A DNA stretch of 34,561 nucleotides from Kiritimatiellia bacterium (GTDB taxonomy: Bacteria > Verrucomicrobiota > Kiritimatiellia > JAQICX01): NCBI GenBank assembly GCA_027858345.1, contig JAQICX010000081.1, positions 1 through 34,561 of the forward strand, in the 5' to 3' direction. Under the pieces are notes generated by a model. That model was not told where the DNA came from and searched no databases. It was given only the letters and a program-made list of their open reading frames with translations. This document shows, in pieces, positions 8,849 through 17,000 of the stretch (the first letter of the stretch is position 1; every line of letters begins with the position of its first letter). The position numbers and the translations under genes are program-made.

Positions 8849-9898
8849 TCATCCGATCCACCCACCACCAAGCAATTCATTACCCCTATAGAAAGCAGCA
8901 GCCTGACCTGGAGCAATTGCAAACTGTGGTTCATCAAAACAGACCATCCCCTCATCCACACTTATAAAATCTATTTTTGCCTTACTTGGTTTATGCCTAT
9001 ATCTAACCTGCACATCACAAAAAAATGGTTCTTCTACAGAAGGCATTTCACCCAACCATGAAATACTAATAACTTTTGCCGAATTTGACAAGGTATTTTT
9101 TCTTTCACCTAAATATATATCGTTGGTAACAGCATCAATCTTAGTTACATAAACTGGTTTTCCAAGTGCAACACCAAGTCCTTTGCGTTGCCCAACAGTA
9201 TAAGAATGTATGCCATTATGCTTTGAAACAAGTTTGCCATTCTCATCATAAAAATTTCCGGCAAGACATTTTGTATCAATATGTTCTTCCAAATAAGAAA
9301 CATAGTCATCATCCTCAATGAAACAAATTTCCTGACTTTCTCCTCGCTGAACATACTTCAATCCGCTCTCAAGAAGTTTAGCCTTAACATCTTTCTTGCA
9401 CATTCCGCCTAATGGAAAAACTGCCCTGCGAAGATGTTCTTGAGTAAGTCTACATAGAAAATATGATTGATCTTTGGTTACATCAACACCTTTATACAGA
9501 TGAAACAAACCATCTGTTTCCTGTTTAACATTAACATAATGCCCGGTAGCAATTTGTTCGGCTCCCAACTCCATTGCCTTGTCAAACAAAGCACCAAACT
9601 TGATTGAAGGATTACATACCACACATGGTGAAGGTGTTCTCCCATTCCGATACTCATTTTCGAAATATTTGATAACAGACTTCTTAAAGCTATCTCGAAG
9701 GTCTACGGCATAGAAAGGAATATCAAGTTGCTCTGCAACCATTCGGGCATCATCTACAGCCTGTTGACCGGCTTTGCCAATGGATACATCTGACATTATG
9801 CCTGTTAGCCCAATAAGCTCATAGCCCTGTTCCTTCAAAAGAACGGCAGTGTAAGAACTGTCAATCCCCCCACTTAATCCAACTGCAATTTTCTTCAT
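8849..9898 (-). CDS. mnmA: tRNA-specific 2-thiouridylase MnmA
   Basis: Transfers persulfide sulfur to C2 of U34 in tRNA-Lys, -Glu and -Gln after adenylation. The PP-loop SGGIDSS is at residues 9-15. TPSPCVVCNPSIKF contains C95, matching the E. coli Cys102 catalytic position, and ESQEICFIEDDDY contains C192, matching Cys199. ATGHYV is at 117-122. The C terminus GQAAAFYRGNELLGGGWIG is the normal end of the family, so the protein is full length (349 aa). A GGAG motif lies about 11 nt before the ATG. It is monocistronic on the reverse strand, and a repeat hairpin begins exactly at the stop codon. Confidence 0.96.
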   Translation of the reverse strand: MKKIAVGLSGGIDSSYTAVLLKEQGYELIGLTGIMSDVSIGKAGQQAVDDARMVAEQLDIPFYAVDLRDSFKKSVIKYFENEYRNGRTPSPCVVCNPSIKFGALFDKAMELGAEQIATGHYVNVKQETDGLFHLYKGVDVTKDQSYFLCRLTQEHLRRAVFPLGGMCKKDVKAKLLESGLKYVQRGESQEICFIEDDDYVSYLEEHIDTKCLAGNFYDENGKLVSKHNGIHSYTVGQRKGLGVALGKPVYVTKIDAVTNDIYLGERKNTLSNSAKVISISWLGEMPSVEEPFFCDVQVRYRHKPSKAKIDFISVDEGMVCFDEPQFAIAPGQAAAFYRGNELLGGGWIG

Positions 9899-9913
9899 AT
9901 TACTAAAATCTCC

Positions 9914-9998
9914 AAATGACGTACTTAGTTTCTAGTTGAATCGTTGGTTAGTTAAATAGTTTACCAACTAACAACTCTTTTATGCGTCATTTTTTTTA
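9914..9998. repeat. Long imperfect hairpin upstream of mnmA with T-run
   Basis: Outer arms AAATGACG (9914-9921) and CGTCATTT (9985-9992) enclose an inner pair GTTGGTTAGTT (9943-9953) and AACTAACAAC (9966-9975). A T-run (9990-9997) follows on the plus strand, so it could end plus-strand transcripts, although no plus-strand gene precedes it. Words such as TTAGTTTCT.GTTG recur near 32880. It is probably another dispersed palindromic element. Confidence 0.4.
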
Positions 9999-10179
9999 AT
10001 GGGACAGATGAGACCAATGTGACTGATGTGTTTGCAATTCAAAAGCACCAGTAGAGCCAATCCAGCAACTGTAGCTCCGACGTTGACCGCCAACATAATA
10101 ACAACATGAGCGACAGCGAATTCCGCCAACTAACCACTAACAGCTATCTTCCTATTCCTCAATTCATAATTCTTAATTA
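9999..10179. repeat. Dispersed repeats between mnmA and the PHP gene
   Basis: ATGGGACAGATGAGACCAATG (9999-10019) is nearly the same as the right arm of the inverted repeat at 28984-29005. The AT-rich unit at 10154-10196 is the partner of 7522-7563 and runs into the end of the PHP coding sequence. Nothing coding is seen. Confidence 0.55.
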
Positions 10180-11037
10180 TTAATTCGTAATTGATCTAAC
10201 CCTCTTCAAATTATCAACCACGTCATTAGGAACATTTAAATTTCCAAAGCCAACCCCCAAATGAAGAATATCATTACCTTCACCATGGAAATCAGAGCCA
10301 CCAGTTGCAACCAAATCAAGCTTGTCAACAATTCGCAGATAATCCCTGATATGCTTAGCCTTATGCTCAGAGTAATAAACCTCCATGCCAAGCAAACCTA
10401 TATCCTTCAAGGAACTAATAAAGTCATACAATTTGTTATAACCTAGACCAAGTGTTATTGGATGAGCCAAAACAGGAATACCACCAGCCTCTCTAATCAG
10501 CCTAATACTATCCTCTGCCTTAAGCCTGAAACGCTCAACATAAGCCGGCTTACCTTTACCCAAATAATTATCAAATGCTCGTTGTTTCTGACCAACAATT
10601 TTTCTTGCCATCAAAGCATATGCAAAATGAAGCCTACCAACCACATCTTCTCCTGCAAAAGCAGAAACTTCATCATAGGTAATATCAAAGCCAAGATTAT
10701 TGAGTCTCTTAATTATCTTAAGATTTCGGGACGTTCTACCATCCCTAACTTCTTCCAGAGCATCTTGCAACGCCCTGTTTTCAATGTCAATATAGTATCC
10801 CAACATGTGAATATGCATATTTGAAGCTTCATCAGGTGGTGAAACACTAAGTTCTACGCCTGGTATCGCCTCAACATCTTTGTCAACAAGAGCATCTGAG
10901 AAACGTTTAACGCCTGCAGTTGTATCATGATCTGTTAATGAAGCAGCCTTTAAACCAATTTTGTCAATCTTGTCAGCAAGCTCCGCTGGAGTAAATTTGC
11001 CATCTGAAAAGGTTGAATGAAAGTGTAAATCAATCAT
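10180..11037 (-). CDS. PHP-domain phosphoesterase, Rnm/TrpH-like (285 aa)
   Basis: A metal-dependent phosphoesterase of the PHP superfamily. The HFH motif is at residues 5-7, the loop Asp at 12, TDHDT at 35-39, GVELS at 60-64, VLAHP near 195, and GGSDFHGEG near 250 supplies the last metal ligands. This order and length match the YciV/TrpH group, whose characterised members hydrolyse 3',5'-nucleoside bisphosphates or trim RNA 5' ends. It starts 3 bp after the stop of the Bax-inhibitor-like gene, so the two form an operon; no strong Shine-Dalgarno is seen. The last residues (SITN) and the stop codon come from a dispersed AT-rich repeat, so the original C terminus may have been altered. Confidence 0.9.
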   Translation of the reverse strand: MIDLHFHSTFSDGKFTPAELADKIDKIGLKAASLTDHDTTAGVKRFSDALVDKDVEAIPGVELSVSPPDEASNMHIHMLGYYIDIENRALQDALEEVRDGRTSRNLKIIKRLNNLGFDITYDEVSAFAGEDVVGRLHFAYALMARKIVGQKQRAFDNYLGKGKPAYVERFRLKAEDSIRLIREAGGIPVLAHPITLGLGYNKLYDFISSLKDIGLLGMEVYYSEHKAKHIRDYLRIVDKLDLVATGGSDFHGEGNDILHLGVGFGNLNVPNDVVDNLKRVRSITN

Positions 11038-11040
11038 AAA

Positions 11041-11766
11041 TTAGTTTCGATTCAACTTGCCGAGAAGACGCAATATTGAAATGTATAGCCAAACCAATGT
11101 TATCATCAATGAAAAAGCTCCATACCACTCCATATATTTTGGAGCGTTTCTATTGGACATCTGTTCAATAAAGAAAAAATCAACAACCAGATTCAACGAT
11201 GCAATACCAACGACAAGAACACTAAAGCCAATACCCATAATCCCATTACCAAAGAGGCTAATGGGAACTCCAAATAATGACAAAATAAAGCCAAACAGAT
11301 ATATAAGAAATATCCCACCAGTTGCTGCTGCAACACCCATTATAAATTTGTTGTTTACCTTTATTATCCCTGCTCGATAAATAAAAAGCATTGCAAGCAT
11401 CACTCCAAATGTTCCCAAAACAGCTTGAATAACAATTCCAGGATACATTTTGTTATACATTGCAGAAATGCCTCCAAGAAACAGACCTTCAAGCAGTGCA
11501 TAAACCGGCGACATAAAAGGTGTTGATTTTGGACTAAACGCACAGACCATTGCACATATAAAACCGCCAACTAAACCAGCCATCATCCACCCTTGTGCAG
11601 CATTGACATTATTTAACGCTACGCTCCAAACATAAGATGCCGAAACCATTGCCAACAACAACAAAAAACCTGTTTTGTTTATTGTTCCATTAATTGTCAT
11701 CTGTCCTGCACCCTCTGCAGCACTAAATCTATCAGACTTTAAAACAGGATTACCTGATCTATACAT
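11041..11766 (-). CDS. Bax inhibitor-1/YccA family membrane protein (241 aa)
   Basis: Seven hydrophobic segments are separated by short loops, with the family's N-terminal signature: SGNPVLKSDRF, then MTINGTINKTG just before the first membrane helix. The VYALLEGLFLGGISA segment and the C-terminal EWYGAFSLMITLVWLYISIL stretch are also typical of this bacterial subgroup. Relatives are linked to calcium leak or membrane-stress control, but the bacterial role is not settled. An AAAGGAAA ribosome site lies before the ATG. It is the first gene of a two-gene unit with the PHP phosphoesterase. Confidence 0.9.
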   Translation of the reverse strand: MYRSGNPVLKSDRFSAAEGAGQMTINGTINKTGFLLLLAMVSASYVWSVALNNVNAAQGWMMAGLVGGFICAMVCAFSPKSTPFMSPVYALLEGLFLGGISAMYNKMYPGIVIQAVLGTFGVMLAMLFIYRAGIIKVNNKFIMGVAAATGGIFLIYLFGFILSLFGVPISLFGNGIMGIGFSVLVVGIASLNLVVDFFFIEQMSNRNAPKYMEWYGAFSLMITLVWLYISILRLLGKLNRN

Positions 11767-12267
11767 AATAATTTCCTTTCATAATAAAATTTTAATATAA
11801 GGCAATTATAAACAACATCCAATAATATGTAAACCAAATTATTAATCATACACCAATTTTCCTTGATTTTTCGGTTGGAGAATAAAGAAATTATATAAGC
11901 CACTGATTTACACGGATAATCACTGATAAGTCTTTTATAATAAAAAACCTGAGAAATGTTTACAAAGCAAGCTGTTTTCGGATAATCTAAAAAATATCAA
12001 AAAATATTATATATTGGATGACAATGTTAAAAAATAGTCAAATCTAGATTGGTGTTGATTATGCTTATAGGTATAGAACTAATAATGAATGCTTTATATA
12101 AATATATTATCAGTGAAAATCCGTGTCAATCTGTGGCTAAGAGAAAAAAGAACCCTCAACCGAAAAATCAAGGTTTAATGCAAAATAGGCCACTTCGCTT
12201 CCATAATGTCTATACACGGGCGTTGGTAATGAGACTGGAGCCTGTTGAAAAACTTGACAGTCAAATA
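11767..12267. repeat. AT-rich spacer with 'ATCCGTG' dispersed repeat
   Basis: No gene is supported. 12109-12175 is a near-identical copy of 23037-23105 (ATCAGTGAAAATCCGTGT start, GTGGCTAAGAGAAAAAAGAA middle, CAACCGAAAAAT end). 11898-11935 carries an opposite-orientation relative (CACTGATTTACACGGAT). 11858-11880 carries the inverted CCTTGATTTTTCGGTTG unit. 12187-12245 resembles 8640-8700 (CACTTCGCTT.., GAG.CTGGAGCCTG). Confidence 0.6.
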
Positions 12268-13443
12268 CTATTGGATTGGGTTGGATTTTATAAACAACTC
12301 AACGTCTTTCTGATATAATAACATACTGTCCCATGAGTTAATGTTCTCTTGAATAAAGTAGGTTTCAAATCTACCTGTATTAATGTCACCAAAGATTGCA
12401 GGAATAACAAGTTCGTCTTTATCAAGACCTTGTTTTTTGTGTATAATTGCTTTCAACGATCCACCAATAGTCTCATTGATATCAAAACCTAACCTGTAAA
12501 CCGGCAAAGAGTCAGGCTCTTGCAGTGGAAAGTTAGCATGAATAATCACATCAAGATCTTTGCCTACAACAAGGTTTGTCTTTTCCAGACCAGCACAAAC
12601 ACCATTTCTAAGATTATCATCTGTTACGATTATTCCATCAGGACGTTTATCTTCCGGCAATATACATAGTAGTTTAACAAGTCGTTCGACCCAAAAACTT
12701 TTTAAAACATCCCCCCCATTTAATACTAAATCATGATCATAAACAAGATTATGCTTATTGAATTCTGATATAAAATTATCTTTAAGGTAGGTATTATATT
12801 CTCCACTAGTAATAATTGCTATTTTTGTTCTTTTTAGGTCATGCAGTTTTGCAACAGCTTCCTTGCAAAAGATAGCTTTATCGATCATGGCAGCAAAATG
12901 AGATTTATTTGTAGACACGTAACATATCGTCGACCATATATTACCTATCTGACTTACAAAATTCGGATCGAAGCCATCCATGCCGCCCGCAAAAATAACC
13001 CCACCAATACGTTGCTCCCTAAGATCATCAAGAACTTGCCCTTGATAAAGATGAGATTCCCTCTTATTAAGGCCATAATAAAACTTAAAAGTATAATTAG
13101 TGTTCTCATTCCATTTCTCTGCCTCTTCCTGCATTCGCTCCCAATATTTAACCCAGGCCTCATCCCCCGTAACGTGCAAAAACAAGATACCATAATGATA
13201 CTCTACTGGAGGAAACTCTACAACAAAAGTGCCACGCGAACCGTTTGTATACACATAACCATCAGCAATTAACTTATCAAATCCCCTTTGAATAGTTGCA
13301 TAAGTTGTTTTCAGCTCTAATTTAAGCTTTTCGCGTGTTGGTAATTTAGAACTTCTTGGATAAGTTCCATCAATAATTCTCTGTTTAATAGTACTGGCTA
13401 CTTCAACAAGAGAGACACACTTTTTTATTTCATTTTTTTTCAT
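12268..13443 (-). CDS. GntR-type winged-helix / LacI-type sensor transcription regulator (391 aa)
   Basis: Residues ~10-75 form a GntR winged helix (IKQRIIDGTY, KLPTREKLKLEL, ATIQRGFDKLIADGYVYTNGSRGTFV). From residue ~80 the chain is a periplasmic-binding-protein-like sensor of the LacI/AraR type (YGILFLHV, RIGGVIFAGGMDGFD, TKIAIITSGEYNTYLKDNF, PDGIIVTDDNLRNGV). AraR of Bacillus subtilis has the same architecture and is a sugar-released repressor. The gene lies beside the glycoside hydrolase region and has a dyad (13461-13490) in its own promoter region that recurs at two neighbouring genes, so autoregulation and local control are likely. The inducer is unknown. A GGAAAC motif precedes the ATG. 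Confidence 0.93.
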   Translation of the reverse strand: MKKNEIKKCVSLVEVASTIKQRIIDGTYPRSSKLPTREKLKLELKTTYATIQRGFDKLIADGYVYTNGSRGTFVVEFPPVEYHYGILFLHVTGDEAWVKYWERMQEEAEKWNENTNYTFKFYYGLNKRESHLYQGQVLDDLREQRIGGVIFAGGMDGFDPNFVSQIGNIWSTICYVSTNKSHFAAMIDKAIFCKEAVAKLHDLKRTKIAIITSGEYNTYLKDNFISEFNKHNLVYDHDLVLNGGDVLKSFWVERLVKLLCILPEDKRPDGIIVTDDNLRNGVCAGLEKTNLVVGKDLDVIIHANFPLQEPDSLPVYRLGFDINETIGGSLKAIIHKKQGLDKDELVIPAIFGDINTGRFETYFIQENINSWDSMLLYQKDVELFIKSNPIQ

Positions 13444-13460
13444 GTTTCCAATCTATCTTC

Positions 13461-13490
13461 AATCTAGTTATTCATGACGTAACTTAGATT
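13461..13490 (-). promoter_or_regulatory. Candidate operator dyad upstream of the regulator gene
   Basis: AATCTAGTTA at 13461-13470 is mirrored by TAACTTAGATT at 13480-13490 with one bulged base. A TCATGA palindrome sits in the middle (13472-13477). On the reverse strand TTGACT (13513-13508) lies 17 nt before a weak TAAGTT -10 inside the dyad. The dyad ends 17 nt before the regulator ATG. Matching dyads occur at 20732-20762 and 22340-22370. Autoregulation is inferred. Confidence 0.5.
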
Positions 13491-13557
13491 AAGTCTTATA
13501 AAAAGTCAATAATATACTTGAAAATATACCCCGTTTTTGTTCATCAACCACAAGTCG

Positions 13558-13588
13558 CAAAAAAAAAGCCGTGAACAAATTACGGCTT
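13558..13588 (-). terminator. Intrinsic terminator (reverse strand)
   Basis: AAGCCGT (13588-13582 on the reverse strand) pairs with ACGGCTT (13572-13566) around a 9-nt loop and is followed by a run of eight or more T. It ends reverse-strand transcription coming from the candidate RNA and the large glycoside hydrolase gene, before the regulator gene. Confidence 0.8.
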
Positions 13589-13905
13589 AAAACTTTAGTA
13601 ATGATTACTACTATTTACGATTAGGACATTGTTGCTTTGGAAAACAGCAATTGCATCATTGCGATTATATCGACCGTGACTGCGGGTGCAAATCGTGTAA
13701 AGGCCCGCTCTTCGCAACGGCCTGCGATATTGTCGTAACCGAAGTCGTCGACATCATTCGTATATGCATCACTCACACTTCCTTTTGTTCGCTCACTCTA
13801 ATCGATTCCTCGTCCTGGGGATCTAACCAATCTCGGCGGGGAAGATTCCCCCCAGGAGAGTTTCGGCACAAAGCAATTGAAGTAAGAACACTCTAAACCC
13901 ATGTA
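13558..13905 (-). ncRNA. Candidate ~345-nt structured noncoding RNA (or long leader of the regulator)
   Basis: A GC-richer block in AT-rich flanks is bounded on the reverse strand by a sigma70-like promoter (13940-13911) and an intrinsic terminator (13588-13558). Possible helices are: outer 8-bp TTGCTTTG/CAAAGCAA (13876-13869 with 13639-13632); TCCTGGGG/CCCCAGGA (13857-13850 with 13820-13813) enclosing AATCT/AGATT (13847-13843 with 13833-13829); and AGGCC/GGCCT (13723-13719 with 13705-13701). No conserved tmRNA, RNase P or SRP RNA motif was found. Short open frames exist on both strands but are unrecognised, and none is complete with a ribosome site. It could be a free RNA or an attenuator 115 nt upstream of the regulator gene. 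Confidence 0.4.
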
Positions 13906-13910
13906 CCGAT

Positions 13911-13940
13911 GGTATACCAGTTTAAGAGAAATAAAGTCAA
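13911..13940 (-). promoter_or_regulatory. Sigma70-like promoter for the candidate RNA
   Basis: On the reverse strand TTGACT (13940-13935) is followed after 18 nt by TATACC (13916-13911). The -10 sits in a GGTATACC palindrome (13911-13918). The start point would be near 13904. Confidence 0.45.
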
Positions 13941-14064
13941 TACCCGTTTTCGTTTTTTTAATTTTTTACTAATTTTTTTTCAAACTAGTGTTACCTTATA
14001 ATGCACAGGATGTAGCCACCTGCCAGAAACTGCGCAGTTACAATTATTCAAAATAATGCGGGGT

Positions 14065-17000
14065 TCAAGGCAGCAAGAAGTGTGGCCAGAGGTTACCTGT
14101 CTCTGCAGGAGCCCAGGTTATAACCTGCTTTTCCAAATCCCCATCCTTATCATACACCTCAAGATTGACTCTAAACACTCCGTGGCTCAGCATTAACTTC
14201 GAGAGCCGGAGCTGATAAATACTCAAGCCTTTCGCTTCATTTCGTCCGGCAAATTGAATTTCTCCTTTGATCAGATCCTTTCCGTTGCCAGCAACTGAAC
14301 TCACGCCACTCTTGTTTATCCACTGGATGATTTCACGTGGAGCAAGATTCTCGCCTTCTATATTCCATTTGATGCGATCGCCATGCAGTTCATCGCCGGA
14401 TTCATGATTCACGTCGGACACAGCCACGGTCAGCACCAAGTTCGTTTCCGTGGTTTGCACCCATACGATGGATGATAAGTCCTTGTCACCTTGCCACCAC
14501 CGTGAAGCGTCGGGCTGCTTGACAAAAAAGTTTTCTACGTGCGTAGCGCCGAGTTTTGCGTCCGGCGCTATTGGCATCCAAGCTTCAAAATTGTCTGCTT
14601 GCGGAAGAACTTCGAGCGGATCAAGCATACGAACAGTCTGAATTGGAATTTCTGTCGTGTGAGTGGTTCCATTCTCAATTCTGAATGTCGCCTGGCAGAC
14701 ATCGGATGCGGTACGCCCCGCTTGGAGTCGAGACACGACATGAGGTGAACCGACAAGAAACTTCCAACCCATGGAGCCGCTAAGCACCTTGACGGCCACG
14801 ATATTGCGTCCAGCACGCAATTGAATTGGGAAGACGTGGTCAAGAACACTGTAGCCTCCGCCGTTGCCACTCGCAAGTGTGTCATATACGGGTTCGCCGT
14901 TCACAGTCCACGCCATCCACCAGTCGGCCGATGCGCCCATAGTAACGGTGCAGGGTTCTGCCGACCATACTTCTGCAAATGCAATCGCAACGGCTTTTTC
15001 CCTAAACGTGTTGCCCAACGTTTGAATGTTAACTGTTTGATTTTCGGGCCGCACCGCTAGACCGTATCGGTTCCCGCCAGCAGCAGCAGGTAGCACAGAC
15101 GGTATTTTTCGGTAAGCCGCCAACTTCACAGCCTCATCCACATCAACAAACACGCGCCAGGTCTCTGGCCAACGAATCGGAGGCGTTGATGTGTCCGACA
15201 TGAGGTCAAAGGATTCTGCGACTTCGTCTCCAGGTGCGAGCACCACGTCACGGAATACTGGCGAAACACTTATGGGACGCTCGCCATCAACCGCCAGTGT
15301 CAGCCGACCTTTAATCGGATGATTGAATGGATTGCGAACGGTGACGGACAGAGGAGAAGCCACCCCAGTCGCAACCCAAGCGAAATTCGGCACTGCCAGT
15401 AAAGGCAACGCTTCTGCGACCTTAAAAGCGTTGTCGCCTTTCTCTTGCCAGACAAGGAACTGCGGGTCTGGAGAGAACATGACTGCCACTTCTCCAGAAT
15501 CCGAAACTGGCAACTCTCTGACATTGCCGTAGAGATCGATCAACCGCACATTGTTTACAGACTCGGTCTTAGTAGCAATACGCAACCGCTTTTCTCCAGA
15601 ACCAGCGACTTTTCTCCAAAACACACACACCACATGTCCGTCGGCTCGGCGAAACCGATATCCCGTTCCCGCATCGTCTTGGAGTTCAATAGTGCCGGCA
15701 AAGACGTGATGACGCAACTGCTGCACCATATTTCGGTAGGCAAGCACAACGGGGCGCGGTTCCTGGTCGCCGATCAGGCTATTGTAGTCCTCGCCTGTCA
15801 TGACAAGTCGAAACCACATGAAAAACGGCATGCCAATGGATTGGGCATAGGTCATCTTCTGTACACACGTGCTTGCCTGCACGATCTCTTGGCTGCGTTC
15901 CCGCGCAGAGACCCCCGATTCCGTCTCAATAAATGGCTTACCTGCTTTTCCATACCTTGCCGCTTCAAGATGGATGCGTTCGTAGGCATCACGCTCCGCC
16001 TTCTCGTTAGGTCCGTGGCCGTGATAGGCCCACGCACCAAAAGCGGTCGGGTCGACAACTTCGATGAAGCGCCGAGCGCGGCGGTCGGCATCGTCGCCAG
16101 CGAAGCAAAGCCCGCCATTCATAACGACCGCAGCAGGGTTGCCGCGTTGGATGGCACGCGCCATGGTTTCGAAACTCTTGGCGTAGGCTTCTATCGGTCC
16201 GCGGTAGAAGAAAGTTAGATCGGGTTCGTTACCCAGTTCCCAGTAGCGTACTTGTGGATACCGTCGAGCAGCATCCTCCAAAAAGCGTGCACGCGTGTCT
16301 GTCTCAGCATCGCGTTTGGCTTCCCCTTCCACCCACGGCGGATCCAACATGACGAGCGGCTGCAAACCTTGATTGGCGTAAATCGGCATGCCACGCTCAA
16401 AATCGTCGAACGTCAAGTTGCCGATGTCGATGCCACCGCGAACGATGTCAACGCCTAGCGCAGCGCACCAGCGCATGACGCGAGAGTTCTGATGGGCCGG
16501 ACCTGTGCCCGTGTCAAGTCCGTAGAGAAATTCGCCGGGAGCGGCTTTGGCTATTTTGCCTGGGGTAGTCAGCCCAATATAGGTCGTGCGCTCAAAGAGC
16601 GGTTCCATTACGCCATCCTTCGTCTTCTGTTCGAAAACGGCTTTCACAACGCAAACGCCGCATGGCTCGCCTTTCGTGTCGAATTGCAATGGAAGAGAAT
16701 ATCCTTTACCGCCAGCGATGACCTTTTCGCCGCCGCCTGAGCCGATGGGTGTGCCGTCGTGGCGCTCCCAATTTAGACGATAGGAGAGCGTGACCGGCCG
16801 AAGTGCCAGATTTGTGAATGCATAACTCATGTCGACGGGTTCTCCAGCTAGATAGAGAAAAATATCCCTGGGAGTGTCGACGCTCTGAAGCTTGAGCAGG
16901 CGCTTGAAGTCCGGATCCTGGCTACGGTCATATCCCCGCACACGAATCGATTTAATGTAGAGATCGCTTGTTGAAGCATTCAACCTCAGGTCATACCCGT

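Noticed and set aside
8612-9061. 149-aa plus-strand frame with an Asn-Leu repeat
   Set aside because: It is the hexamer repeat read in frame and then the antisense of mnmA.
13651-13896. 81-aa open frame on the plus strand within the candidate RNA
   Set aside because: No ribosome site, no recognisable family, Cys-rich random look, and it lies opposite a well-bounded reverse-strand transcript candidate.
13558-13905. tmRNA or RNase P RNA identity for the candidate RNA
   Set aside because: Length would fit, but the tRNA-like end (GGTTCGA..), a tag ending in Ala-Ala-stop, and the GAGGAAAGTCC core were all searched for by eye and not found.
15445-16218. 257-aa plus-strand frame inside the large hydrolase gene
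   Set aside because: Antisense shadow in GC-rich coding DNA; the reverse-strand frame has signal peptide, domains and catalytic motifs.
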